In this document: one piece after another, positions 23,220-29,850 of the stretch
How the letters are laid out: each line of letters begins with the position of its first letter
How positions within the stretch are numbered: the first letter of the stretch is position 1
DNA from: a virus
Reading direction: 5' to 3' (one strand)
DNA: 30,811 nt
IMG/VR virus record: IMGVR_UViG_3300025132_000019
Span: 1 to 30,811 of that record
Position numbers and translations under genes: made by a program
The notes under the pieces: model-generated
Told to the model about the DNA's origin: nothing
Databases searched by the model: none
Seen by the model: the letters and a program-made list of their open reading frames with translations, nothing else

Positions 23220-23995
23220 AGTGTACCTTTAATTATATATTGGTCTATATCAAAGTCTGCTTCTATAAAGTCTTTGTATATCTCGATACCTGCCATAACT
23301 GAAGCCTCTCCTTTTAAGTAGAAATTCTCTGAGCAGTCCCAGACTCCTACGTCTAAATTCTTTTTATCTATACATAAAAATTTAAAATCTTTGTAGTCTA
23401 CATTAAAAAGCTGACAATAAATATATACTTGGTTATAATATCTATAAGCATCTGCTGACTTGTAAAAGTTTTTTACATCTATAGTTGTTTTTAAGTCCAC
23501 GATGCCTCCGTTATCTTTTAGTACATCGGCCTTACCTCTAAAAGGGTAGCCGTTTATAGTGTCAATCATAGGAACTTCAAAACGTGAACATTGTAATAAT
23601 TGTAAAGCAGTTTCATTTCTTAGTATAGCATCACAAAGTCTTTCAGCATCGTTTTTCTCTTTCATAGTAAATACTTGGTCGTGAAACTTTTTAGCTTCTT
23701 TATATTTAGTTGTGTTTTTACTTTGAACATCTACAAAAACTATATCATTAACTTTTTCAGGTTCTAAAATCATAGTATGAAATAAATGGCCATCTCTTAA
23801 AGGTTGAGTTTCTTTTTGACCATACTTGTTTACATATAAATATGTTTTAGCACTATCTAATAAAAGCTTTATTGAACTACTAGACAAAGCATTTTTACCT
23901 AAATAATCGTAATAGTAATCATCTGAATACATATTATCAATTACATCTTGTTTTTTTTCTATAGTTCCGTCTAATAATTTAATCGAATTTGTCAT
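23216..23995 (-). CDS. RecE/DUF3799-like PD-(D/E)XK exonuclease
   Basis: A 259-aa protein with an N-terminal LSSSSIKLLLDSAKTYLY (37-54) and RDGHLFHTMILEPE (67-80), followed by RGKADVLKDNGGIVDLKTT (153-171) and YRYYNQVYIYCQLF (184-197). This matches the RecE-type/DUF3799 nuclease core: His70, Asp157 (GKAD), Asp167 and Lys169 (DLKT), and a Tyr/Gln-containing helix. Such enzymes resect double-stranded ends for recombination, normally with a single-strand annealing partner, which I do not clearly see; the DLPF-tailed protein and OB-like protein are candidates. It sits in the recombination/modification block before the methyltransferase. Confidence 0.82.
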   Translation of the reverse strand: MTNSIKLLDGTIEKKQDVIDNMYSDDYYYDYLGKNALSSSSIKLLLDSAKTYLYVNKYGQKETQPLRDGHLFHTMILEPEKVNDIVFVDVQSKNTTKYKEAKKFHDQVFTMKEKNDAERLCDAILRNETALQLLQCSRFEVPMIDTINGYPFRGKADVLKDNGGIVDLKTTIDVKNFYKSADAYRYYNQVYIYCQLFNVDYKDFKFLCIDKKNLDVGVWDCSENFYLKGEASVMAGIEIYKDFIEADFDIDQYIIKGTL

Positions 23996-24131
23996 AAGCC
24001 TTATTTTTATTTTTTAGAAGTTTTATAATAATCTCTTTATCTTTAAGTTGTTCAGTTAATTCTGAAAGTTTTGTTCTTAAGTGTCGGTTTTCTATTATAT
24101 ATAAATTAATTAAATCGTCTTTAGCTGTCAT
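23979..24131 (-). CDS. Small coiled-coil protein, 50 aa
   Basis: A 50-aa ORF starting MTAKDDLINLYIIENRHL and then LRTKLSELTEQLKDKEII, a clear heptad-like leucine pattern. The ATG overlaps the upstream stop (ATGA) and the 3' end overlaps the RecE-like gene by 17 nt. Function unknown. The gene before it is also a short coiled coil, so the two may interact. Confidence 0.65.
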   Translation of the reverse strand: MTAKDDLINLYIIENRHLRTKLSELTEQLKDKEIIIKLLKNKNKAYDKFD

Positions 24132-24442
24132 AGGTTTATAAGTTTTTTTAGTTTTTCTATTTGCTCTTCAAGTTTTTCAACTTTCGCTTCTGACTCTCTT
24201 GCTCTTATTATAGCTCGATTCTTGTCACTTCTATATTCTTCTATAATTTTATTAAATATTAAACGATCTCTTTGTAAAGTATTGGTGTAGAAAACAGTTT
24301 CAAGAAAAGACAATATAAATTCTTGTAACTCTTTATTTTTACTTTCTTTTTTCCATTTATTTAATATTTCTAGGCAGATTGTAGTATGAGAATTGTATTC
24401 TATGTCTTTTAATACTTCAGCTTTATCGTGATTTATTTCCAA
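24128..24442 (-). CDS. Coiled-coil hypothetical protein, 104 aa
   Basis: A 104-aa charged helical protein starting MEINHDKAEVLKDIEYNS (TTG start at 24442; no ATG nearby). The C-terminal half is a long predicted coiled coil (ARESEAKVEKLEEQIEKLKK). The first half contains HTTICLEILNKWKKESKN, which resembles small phage replication-associated proteins but is not diagnostic. It precedes another small coiled-coil gene and the RecE-like nuclease. Function unknown. Confidence 0.6.
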   Translation of the reverse strand: MEINHDKAEVLKDIEYNSHTTICLEILNKWKKESKNKELQEFILSFLETVFYTNTLQRDRLIFNKIIEEYRSDKNRAIIRARESEAKVEKLEEQIEKLKKLINL

Positions 24443-24479
24443 GGCTTGTAATTTTCTCTGTTATAAATTTAAACAAAAA

Positions 24480-24905
24480 CTATTTTATATCAAAATCGTT
24501 CCAATTTATTCTTGAGGCTATACTTTCTTTTAACAAGTAAACTTCTTTTAATTCTTTTTTATTATTCCATAATGAAGTGGCAGGACAATAGCGTTCCTCA
24601 ACTTTAGGTAGACTTATATCGTTTAACCAAAACAAATAATTTCCTTTAGGGTCAGCTACAAAATATAATTTAACAATACTATCGTCCATTTCCATTAAAG
24701 CATCATACTTATATTTCTCTAATAATTTTTCTGGATAATATTTATTTCTAAACTTCATTTCTATAACGCAGTCAAAACCTTTAGGAGTTTTACCTTTAGC
24801 GTCAAAGTGTTCGTAGCCTTCTCCTGTCCATTCTATTTCCCATCCGTCAATGTTTAATAAAAACACTACAGCCTTTTCATAACTTTGAATTGTTTCGAGG
24901 TTCAT
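24480..24905 (-). CDS. Putative PD-(D/E)XK-like nuclease, 141 aa
   Basis: A 141-aa alpha/beta protein starting MNLETIQSYEKAVVFLLN. It has YEHFDAKGKTPKGFDCVIEM and then KFRNKYYPEKLLEKYKYDAL. The D45-x3-E49-x-K51 spacing within hydrophobic strands, followed by a Lys-rich helix, fits the core of PD-(D/E)XK nucleases. Small endonucleases of this kind can act in recombination or DNA processing. The neighbouring RecE-like gene is a second, clearer member. The assignment is pattern-based and moderate. It overlaps the previous gene by 4 nt. Confidence 0.55.
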   Translation of the reverse strand: MNLETIQSYEKAVVFLLNIDGWEIEWTGEGYEHFDAKGKTPKGFDCVIEMKFRNKYYPEKLLEKYKYDALMEMDDSIVKLYFVADPKGNYLFWLNDISLPKVEERYCPATSLWNNKKELKEVYLLKESIASRINWNDFDIK

Positions 24906-25120
24906 TTTCTTACTCGATATTTCTTAGACTCATTAAATTTTATATTCAAGTCTTTAATCCATTGTACAATAGTTTTCGGTGAGCAAGTGCAAGGTTTATA
25001 ATAGGTATGCAGAAAAAGTTTAGAATGTAATTTACATACGAGATCATACTCTTCATTGTTTAAAGTTTGATTTGTAGACTCTCTAAAGTCTTTCCATTTA
25101 AAATAGTCTTCTCTATTCAT
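24902..25120 (-). CDS. Hypothetical protein, 72 aa
   Basis: A 72-aa soluble protein starting MNREDYFKWKDFREST. Its middle contains KPCTCSPKTIVQWIKDLN, where CTCSP is followed by a possible DNA-binding helix, and the C-terminus is basic (KYRVRK). Only two Cys are present, too few for a classical zinc finger unless it dimerises. It is tightly packed, with overlaps at both ends. Function unknown. Confidence 0.6.
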   Translation of the reverse strand: MNREDYFKWKDFRESTNQTLNNEEYDLVCKLHSKLFLHTYYKPCTCSPKTIVQWIKDLNIKFNESKKYRVRK

Positions 25121-25274
25121 CTCTTTTAAATTTAAAATTATTTAAGGCATTTTTTCTTTCTTCACACCCGCAACTTTCATAGCCAAGCCAATCTAGTACT
25201 ATTTTATTTACTAACCATTTAATACCTGTCCATTTAAAAATGAACTCTAGTTTATCCCCAATTTTTAGATTCAT
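25113..25274 (-). CDS. Hypothetical protein, 53 aa
   Basis: A 53-aa ORF starting MNLKIGDKLEFIFKWTGI, with an aromatic-rich amphipathic segment (WLVNKIVLDWLGYES), a CGC motif and a basic C-terminus. It overlaps the sigma-like gene by 23 nt and the next gene by 8 nt. Related CGC-containing fragments are common beside phage replication genes, but I cannot name a family. Translation looks plausible because of the tight overlaps. Confidence 0.55.
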   Translation of the reverse strand: MNLKIGDKLEFIFKWTGIKWLVNKIVLDWLGYESCGCEERKNALNNFKFKRDE

Positions 25275-25830
25275 ATAATTGTTTTATTTGTAGTCTTATA
25301 TTTTTTACAGTATTGTATAAAGAGTAATAAGAAATATTAGTGTCTCTACTTAACTGACTAATACTTTTGTTGTTTAAAAAAACCTCCTCAAAAACTTTAC
25401 GTTGGTAAAAATTAAACATTTTAGTTTTATCGTATTCCTCTAGTTTAGGATTATTCAGATCAGTAAGCTCTAAATAGTCATCGTGTAAAAACCATTCTTG
25501 TATAGCCCTGTAGTTATTTAAGTCATCTACTTCGTTATAACTTTCTTCAGCAGGTAAATAATCTAAATTATCTAGACTTACAACTTTTACTCTTTTTTCT
25601 GCTCTTTTTAAATTCCTAAACATATTGTATAGAGTCAAGTAAACAAAATAAAAGTTAATTTCTTTTTCATTATACATTATAGATTTATTATGTTTTTTTA
25701 AATAAGTGTCTATTTGAATGTACATTTCCTGAATCAAATCTTTAGCGGTATCAATATTACAACCCCAGGATTTTAAATAGTTATGCCAAATTCTTTCGTG
25801 CTTAACTAGTTCTATTATTGACTCTTCCAT
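25252..25830 (-). CDS. Sigma-70-like transcription factor
   Basis: A 192-aa protein with the two domains of a small sigma factor. The region-2-like part (about 25-80) has AKDLIQEMYIQIDTYL followed by a basic helix (RNLKRAEKR). An acidic linker (about 95-135) follows. The region-4-like HTH is ISQLSRDTNISYYSLYNTV (157-175) and a basic end (RLQIKQ). By family knowledge it would redirect host RNA polymerase to phage promoters. The 14-bp motif before terS, the tail chaperone and the protease is a candidate target. It lies in the early region just after the helicase gene, suitable for a delayed-early regulator of late genes. Confidence 0.75.
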   Translation of the reverse strand: MEESIIELVKHERIWHNYLKSWGCNIDTAKDLIQEMYIQIDTYLKKHNKSIMYNEKEINFYFVYLTLYNMFRNLKRAEKRVKVVSLDNLDYLPAEESYNEVDDLNNYRAIQEWFLHDDYLELTDLNNPKLEEYDKTKMFNFYQRKVFEEVFLNNKSISQLSRDTNISYYSLYNTVKNIRLQIKQLYESKNWG

Positions 25831-25855
25831 TTACCATAGTAAGATAGGAAAAATT

Positions 25856-26755
25856 TTAAAATGGTTGAACTATTTTTTTTAGTATGGAAATATTGTCTAC
25901 ACTAAAGCCTACATTATTACGCAAAGCTTTTAGTCTAATTGGCTCTTCTATGTTAGTAGGTCGGCCTCCTGTCTCTGTCTCTTTTACCTTTCTGACGTGA
26001 ATCATACTATACATAAATTCTGTAGGGTGTTGAATATATCTATGAACCACTAAGAAATCGTCAGCTCTATTCACAAACTTACCCCCTCCCTCTACGTCTG
26101 CGGCATTTGGAGGAATTGGATGACCTGCGTATTCGTGATCTATTCTGTGAGTTATTCTCAAAGCATTTGTGTTTGCGTGAGTGTTAACCCATACTGCTAT
26201 ATTATTTTTCTTAGCAAATATTCTCAGTTCAGTTGTAGCCTGATAGTCGTACTCGTGACCACCTACTGACCCAATTAATTTAGGGTCTTTAATTAAAGAA
26301 TTGTAAGGGTCAATAAGTAAACCTTGATAGTCCCAAGCATCCTTAATTACTTTACATAAATCTAGTAATTCTTTATAAGTATAAAGTCTAGTAGAATCTA
26401 TAATTTTAAAATGAGTGTAAATAAAATCTATATGTTTTTTATATTGTTTTTCTGGAACATCTTGTATAGGTCTTTCTTCCAAAAACTCTACAAGTTTTCT
26501 AATTATAGAATAAGCTTCATTTTCAGAACTAAAGATTAACCATTTTAATTGATGCTTGATAGCATAAGCTAACATTAAGTAAAGAACAATTGTAGTTTTT
26601 CCTGTATTAGAATGTCCTAAAATAATATTAAAAGAACTAGGCTTAAATCTAAAGTAAGTATCTATTTCAGGAAGTCCTAAAGTTAGTCCCTCTTTAATTT
26701 TTCCTGTTCGTATGTCTTGTAAATGTGCAGTAACTTTCTCATAGTTTATTAGCAT
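25856..26755 (-). CDS. DnaB-type replicative helicase/RecA-fold ATPase
   Basis: A 299-aa RecA-fold ATPase. Walker A is GHSNTGKTT (47-55), with a catalytic Glu in FSSENE (E80), Walker B LLIDPYN (146-152), and a Q/H-type sensor in WVNTHANTN (189-197). The C-terminal KFVNRADDFLVVHR (226-239) and HVRKVKETETGGRP resemble DnaB-family hexameric helicases. It lacks the N-terminal DnaB domain and any primase, so it resembles a stripped helicase core that needs host or phage loading factors. It would unwind DNA at the fork. It follows a terminator and precedes the sigma-like gene. Confidence 0.85.
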   Translation of the reverse strand: MLINYEKVTAHLQDIRTGKIKEGLTLGLPEIDTYFRFKPSSFNIILGHSNTGKTTIVLYLMLAYAIKHQLKWLIFSSENEAYSIIRKLVEFLEERPIQDVPEKQYKKHIDFIYTHFKIIDSTRLYTYKELLDLCKVIKDAWDYQGLLIDPYNSLIKDPKLIGSVGGHEYDYQATTELRIFAKKNNIAVWVNTHANTNALRITHRIDHEYAGHPIPPNAADVEGGGKFVNRADDFLVVHRYIQHPTEFMYSMIHVRKVKETETGGRPTNIEEPIRLKALRNNVGFSVDNISILKKIVQPF

Positions 26756-26780
26756 TGTCTAAATGTAGGTATTATAAGTT

Positions 26781-26809
26781 AAAAAAAAAAGGGAGCGTTA
26801 ACTCCCCTT
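26781..26809 (-). terminator. Intrinsic terminator before the helicase gene
   Basis: On the minus strand a GGGAG/CTCCC stem (26802-26806 and 26791-26795, extendable with A-T pairs) encloses a 6-nt loop and is followed by ten T residues. It begins 3 nt after the stop of the 94-aa gene. The helicase 26 nt beyond must rely on read-through or a weak promoter; a TACATTTA element (one base off the -7 consensus) lies between. Confidence 0.85.
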
Positions 26810-26811
26810 TG

Positions 26812-27096
26812 TTAAAATGGTAAGTCTCCTTTTGCTTCTGCTCTAGGTAAGTGAGCATTTTTTGCATCGTATGATTTGTTTTTCGGAATACTTCTCTTAG
26901 CATAGAACTTGTTAGGGTCTGCCTTTTTAGTCATTACGTCTAATACTATTTTCTGCTCTCCTGACTCTTTAGCCTTTTTTAGCATATTCATTGTTTCTGT
27001 TACATCTAATAAAATGTGTAGTTTAATAAATTCATACTTAGATTTGTAAGGAGCTACGCAGTTCCAATACTCTGTTTCAAAATTGTTATTTGCCAT
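26812..27096 (-). CDS. Small protein with SSB-like C-terminal tail, 94 aa
   Basis: A 94-aa protein starting MANNNFETEYWNCVAPYKSK, then a helical middle (LDVTETMNMLKKAKESGEQK) and a Lys/Pro/Asn-rich linker ending GDLPF. The terminal D-L-P-F tail matches the acidic-hydrophobic tip by which bacterial SSB recruits replication and repair enzymes (usually DDIPF). The body is short and does not show an obvious OB fold, so it may be a helper of the preceding OB-like protein or an SSB-like mimic. It overlaps that gene by 11 nt and is followed by a terminator and the helicase, indicating a replication role. Confidence 0.65.
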   Translation of the reverse strand: MANNNFETEYWNCVAPYKSKYEFIKLHILLDVTETMNMLKKAKESGEQKIVLDVMTKKADPNKFYAKRSIPKNKSYDAKNAHLPRAEAKGDLPF

Positions 27097-27481
27097 TTGT
27101 TATCTGTTTTAGTTTGTTATAAAATAATTCAGTAGTTTCTAAAACCGTACTACTTTTTACGGCTGAATTGTTTGAATACAATAAAGAAGCAGAACGCAAA
27201 CACGACTGAAATTCTATTGAATCTTGTTGTGATGGGCTCTTGCTAAAAGTTTTTGTTTCTACTTTAGGTTTTCTTACTAGTCTTGCAGTATTGTATTTAG
27301 CATTACTAATTTCAAACTCTATTTCGTCTCCAACTTTTTTTTCAAATTGAGTTCTTGCTACTCCGTCCCACTCTTTGTTTTGGTAGAACTTAAAAGTCTG
27401 TCCTGTTGCAAACGTTACTGAATAGCATTGTTTTTCTAGGTAGTCTTGTTCTCGGTTAATAAATGTAATTTTTCCTGTCAT
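27086..27481 (-). CDS. Putative OB-fold/ssDNA-binding-like protein, 131 aa
   Basis: A 131-aa protein. The N-terminal ~70 residues are beta-rich (GKITFINREQDYLEKQC, FATGQTFKFYQNKEW, VGDEIEFEISNAK, TARLVRKPK), the layout of a small OB fold that may bind single-stranded DNA. The C-terminal half is Ser-rich then helical (ETTELFYNKLKQI). It directly precedes the DLPF-tailed protein and the helicase, so the three probably form a replication block. The OB assignment is an impression from strand spacing, not a confirmed family. Confidence 0.5.
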   Translation of the reverse strand: MTGKITFINREQDYLEKQCYSVTFATGQTFKFYQNKEWDGVARTQFEKKVGDEIEFEISNAKYNTARLVRKPKVETKTFSKSPSQQDSIEFQSCLRSASLLYSNNSAVKSSTVLETTELFYNKLKQITNGK

Positions 27482-27492
27482 TTTTTGTGTGT

Positions 27493-27624
27493 TTAATTAA
27501 TAAGCAGACTCTCTGCTCTTTCTTTTTTTATCGTTAATAATTCGTTTTCGTTTTCTAACTCTTGTACTTTTTTTTCAAGAGCTGTTATCCTTGCGTGAAG
27601 GTATGTTTTCTCTATTTGTGTCAT
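27493..27624 (-). CDS. Small coiled-coil protein, 43 aa
   Basis: A 43-aa ORF starting MTQIEKTYLHARITALEKK, with regular Leu/Ile heptads (VQELENENELL) that suggest a short coiled coil. It leads the replication unit, with a strong consensus promoter ending 4 nt before its ATG. Function unknown. It could be an assembly partner or simply the leader of the operon. Confidence 0.65.
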   Translation of the reverse strand: MTQIEKTYLHARITALEKKVQELENENELLTIKKERAESLLIN

Positions 27625-27628
27625 AAGA

Positions 27629-27658
27629 CAAATATAATAAAAATATTATATAAACAAA
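27629..27658 (-). promoter_or_regulatory. Consensus Bacteroidota promoter (TTTG N18 TAnnTTTG)
   Basis: The minus strand has TTTG at 27658-27655, 18 nt, then TATATTTG at 27636-27629, fitting the Bacteroidota vegetative promoter exactly. The ATG of the 43-aa gene begins 4 nt after the -7 box, so the transcript probably starts at or within a few bases of the start codon and may be nearly leaderless. The TTTG lies in the T-tract of the preceding terminator. Confidence 0.8.
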
Positions 27659-27691
27659 AAGGGAGCAAAGCCTAGCGACTACTACTCCCTT
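27655..27691 (-). terminator. Intrinsic terminator after the NinG-like gene
   Basis: On the minus strand a perfect 7-bp stem (AAGGGAG/CTCCCTT) encloses a 19-nt loop with a small internal TAG/CTA pairing and runs into TTTTTG. It follows the NinG-like stop at 27728 and precedes the consensus promoter that starts the replication unit. Its T-tract supplies the TTTG of that promoter. Confidence 0.8.
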
Positions 27692-27727
27692 AACACAGAG
27701 AAAATTAGGCCACTAAGATAAAGATTA

Positions 27728-28132
27728 TTAGTCTATATTGAAATTTTTGTTTAAAACTTTATAATGTTCTATTTTTTCCAAAAGCTCAGGAGTTGTAAAC
27801 TTTACAGTTTCTTTACTTTTTTGTAGTAGTTCTTCAGCTATATTGTAGCCATATTCTTTATTTAAATTTAAAGCATATTCATATTGACGACCCTGGGAAT
27901 GTACGTTACATCCGTAGCATTGAGGTCTGCAGTTGTCTTCTGACCAACGAGTTGAATAATATCTACGTGAAAGGAAATGTCCACATTGCATTGAGTCTTT
28001 GTAGTGTTTTACTCTTTCGCAAGTATAACATTTAACAAAGCCGTTGTGATCTGAATATTTGAGTCGTATGTACCTACTAAACTCTGCATCTAGTTTTTTA
28101 ACAATTTTGCTCCTAGATAATTTTTTTTTCAA
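27728..28132 (-). CDS. NinG-like recombination nuclease (Cys/His metal-binding)
   Basis: A 134-aa protein with a basic N-terminus (KKKLSRSKIVKKLDAEFSR) and metal-binding core: CYTC (35-38), MQCGHFLSRR (48-57), and CRPQCYGCN (68-76), then a helical YEYALNLNKEYGYN end. This Cys/His order with a CGHF...N..PQC..CN signature matches the NinG/Rap family of lambda, which processes recombination intermediates and forked DNA. The ORF begins with TTG (no near ATG). It lies directly downstream of the operator-like repeats, so it may be the first gene of the early transcript. Confidence 0.8.
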   Translation of the reverse strand: MKKKLSRSKIVKKLDAEFSRYIRLKYSDHNGFVKCYTCERVKHYKDSMQCGHFLSRRYYSTRWSEDNCRPQCYGCNVHSQGRQYEYALNLNKEYGYNIAEELLQKSKETVKFTTPELLEKIEHYKVLNKNFNID

Positions 28133-28182
28133 AATTTAGTTGGATTATATTATATTAATTTTATATTAATTAATAATATATT

Positions 28183-28230
28183 ATATAAGACTAATATTAA
28201 TATTAGACTAATATCATATAAGACTAATAT
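28183..28230. repeat. Three tandem 15-bp near-palindromes (operator- or iteron-like)
   Basis: The 15-mer ATAT[A/T]AGACTAATAT occurs at 28183-28197, 28200-28214 and 28216-28230, start spacings 17 and 16 bp. The middle copy is a perfect palindrome around one central base (7-bp arms, ATATTAG and CTAATAT); the other two each have one mismatch at the same position. The cluster fills an AT-rich gap between the holin and NinG-like genes. The regular spacing suggests cooperative binding of a dimeric protein, or replication iterons. Confidence 0.8.
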
Positions 28231-28235
28231 AATAA

Positions 28236-28682
28236 TTATTTTTGAGAAATGTTTTTAAATTTCTCAGCCCCTCTCGAACCAAAATAAGCTACATAGACGG
28301 TAATTAAAAGTGACTTGAGTAAATCTATCCAGCCTGAATCTACACCAAAGTTTATATCAAATCCGTCTAGCAGTATAAACAATATTAAAGAAATAGTTAA
28401 AAATATTAACGACAAAGGCCTTACGTTTTTAGCTAAACTAGAATCTGATTTATTGTCAGACTCCCACCTTTTAGTTATTTCTACTAGCTCGTTATTATCC
28501 ATTTCGAGTAGTTTTAAGGCAGTTTCTTTGTCTTGTGGAGGCATAGTATCGTCTTTAGTAATTAAGTTCTTTACAAGACCTAATAATCCTTTGTCAGGAA
28601 TGCTATTACTCAATGAAGAAAAAACTCCTCCTTTGCCTACTAAAAACTTACCTACCTTGGTTTCTTTGAACTTTTTTTTCAT
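28236..28682 (-). CDS. Holin, 3-TM (Holin_3TMs-like)
   Basis: A 148-aa protein with a basic N-terminus (MKKKFKETKVGKFLVGKGG). A helical segment ends in ETALKLLEMDNNELVEITK, then come hydrophobic stretches: VRPLSLIFLTISLILFILLD, and later LKSLLITVYVAYFGSRGAEK. The RPLS...YFG.RG pattern matches the Holin_3TMs family, which forms membrane holes releasing the amidase. It is the last gene of the lysis cassette; the preceding 42-aa gene overlaps it by 35 nt. It ends just before the operator-like repeats. Confidence 0.75.
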   Translation of the reverse strand: MKKKFKETKVGKFLVGKGGVFSSLSNSIPDKGLLGLVKNLITKDDTMPPQDKETALKLLEMDNNELVEITKRWESDNKSDSSLAKNVRPLSLIFLTISLILFILLDGFDINFGVDSGWIDLLKSLLITVYVAYFGSRGAEKFKNISQK

Positions 28683-28776
28683 AAATAAATTTTAACACTA
28701 CTAATAAAAAAATTATAGTAAATACGTTAGGATGAAATTCTCCACATAGTCCTAAAAAATGTTTTATTGTTTCCAT
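28648..28776 (-). CDS. Small single-TM protein overlapping the holin, 42 aa
   Basis: A 42-aa ORF starting METIKHFLGLCGEF, with one hydrophobic stretch (NVFTIIFLLVVLKFIY) followed by a basic tail (EKKVQRNQGR). It begins 2 nt after the thioredoxin-like gene and overlaps the holin start by 35 nt. Small overlapping membrane proteins beside a holin can be antiholins or pinholin-like modulators. This role is inferred; the 35-nt overlap suggests translational coupling. Confidence 0.6.
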   Translation of the reverse strand: METIKHFLGLCGEFHPNVFTIIFLLVVLKFIYEKKVQRNQGR

Positions 28777-28777
28777 A

Positions 28778-29104
28778 TTAATCTAAATAAATTTTGTTTA
28801 TTTCTTGTTGAATTTCCTCTTTTGAAGCTTTAATTTTAAAAGATAATCCTGCATTAAATTGAAACTTAACTTTTCCGTCTCTTCCAATTAATGCTATTAC
28901 AGGAACAGACTGAATACTATTTTGTATACTTTTAGGCTGATCTTCTACCCACACATATTTGACGTTTGCGTATTTAATACCTCTTAAATCGTAACTATTT
29001 TTATCGTTCCACTTATAATTAAAATGTAAAACGTCTACTCTTTTTTGTGTATTAGCAGATACAAAAAGTACAGCTAACAGGGCATATATAATTATGTTTT
29101 TCAT
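28778..29104 (-). CDS. Secreted thioredoxin-like protein, 108 aa
   Basis: A 108-aa protein with an N-terminal signal-like segment (MKNIIIYALLAVLFVSANT). The body is alpha/beta: VDVLHFNYKWNDKNSYDLRGI, VKYVWVEDQ, SVPVIALIGRDGKVKFQFNAGLSF, and a C-terminal helix (EEIQQEINKIYL). The fold order and the cis-Pro-like SVPV, followed by a DG turn, resemble thioredoxin-like domains, but the N-terminal CxxC is replaced by a W-N-D stretch, so it is probably not a redox enzyme. Similar proteins lie beside endolysins in Bacteroidota phages, to my recollection. A periplasmic role in lysis is inferred. Confidence 0.62.
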   Translation of the reverse strand: MKNIIIYALLAVLFVSANTQKRVDVLHFNYKWNDKNSYDLRGIKYANVKYVWVEDQPKSIQNSIQSVPVIALIGRDGKVKFQFNAGLSFKIKASKEEIQQEINKIYLD

Positions 29105-29418
29105 CGTCTTTTGTTTTCATATAACTTATCTGAGTTTTTTTTAATTTCTTCTTTATTTTCTTGTATGTCTTCTTTTAACGACTCTGTAGCATTTTCTATT
29201 TGTAAAATAGTGCTTCTTACTAATTCATCTTTTAATTGAAACTCCATTTTTTGTACAAACTCATCACTTCCGAAATTGTCAATTTTGTTGTTTATTTCTT
29301 GTATATCTCCTTGTAAAGTAAACCACATAGAAGCTAAAGAAATAGCACCACCCACTATCATTCCTATTGTTTTTAGGTCTAGCTTAACTTCTGTATCTTC
29401 ACTTAATTTTTGTGTCAT
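29101..29418 (-). CDS. Membrane-anchored coiled-coil protein in lysis cassette, 105 aa
   Basis: A 105-aa protein: a polar N-terminus, one hydrophobic helix (TIGMIVGGAISLASMWFTL, 17-35), then a long charged, coiled-coil-like C-terminal domain (EINNKIDNFGSDEF..., SLKEDIQENKEEIKKNSDK). This is the layout of an inner-membrane spanin or a phage membrane accessory protein of lysis. It lacks a lipobox partner that I can see. It lies between the amidase and the thioredoxin-like gene and overlaps the latter's start (ATGA). Function inferred from position. Confidence 0.6.
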   Translation of the reverse strand: MTQKLSEDTEVKLDLKTIGMIVGGAISLASMWFTLQGDIQEINNKIDNFGSDEFVQKMEFQLKDELVRSTILQIENATESLKEDIQENKEEIKKNSDKLYENKRR

Positions 29419-29433
29419 TTTCTATTATTATTA

Positions 29434-29850
29434 TTATAAGTTTTTATATTCTTCTTTAGCATCAAAACTAGGACAAGGTTTTTTAGTTGTAAAATCTCTA
29501 TGTCCGTATACTATTGAGCCAGGATATTTTTCTTGTAACTCTTTTATTAATTTTATTAAAGATGCTTTTTGAGCATCTGTTCTAGTGTCTTCCCATAAAT
29601 ACATACTTCTATCCATACCTCCTATATAACAAATTCCTATTGAGCTTCGATTTACTCCCTTTGCGTGAGCTCCAATTTTATTCTCAGGTCTGCCTAATTG
29701 AATTTCTCCGTCTAGTTTAATTATATAATGATAACCAACATCAGACCATCCGTTTCCGTTAACGTGCCAATCTCTTATATCTTCAACATCAAAATCCTTA
29801 AATTTAGGAGTAGCAGAACAATGAATTATTATTTTATCTATTTTTCTCAT
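29434..29850 (-). CDS. N-acetylmuramoyl-L-alanine amidase endolysin (Amidase_2)
   Basis: A 138-aa T7-lysozyme-like amidase. The zinc ligands appear as His10 (IIIHCSAT), His117 (YGHRDF) and Cys126 (KKPCPSFD), with Tyr40/His41 (GYHYII) and Lys124 as further active-site residues; their spacing closely follows T7 lysozyme. It cuts the amide bond between N-acetylmuramic acid and L-alanine in peptidoglycan. There is no signal peptide or cell-wall-binding domain, so it needs the holin for release. T7 lysozyme also inhibits the phage RNA polymerase; nothing suggests that here. It is followed by membrane genes of the same cassette. Confidence 0.92.
   Translation of the reverse strand: MRKIDKIIIHCSATPKFKDFDVEDIRDWHVNGNGWSDVGYHYIIKLDGEIQLGRPENKIGAHAKGVNRSSIGICYIGGMDRSMYLWEDTRTDAQKASLIKLIKELQEKYPGSIVYGHRDFTTKKPCPSFDAKEEYKNL

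Noticed and set aside
28183-28230. CRISPR array
   Set aside because: The repeats are 15 bp with only 1-2-bp gaps and are palindromic. There are no spacers of regular length and no cas genes.
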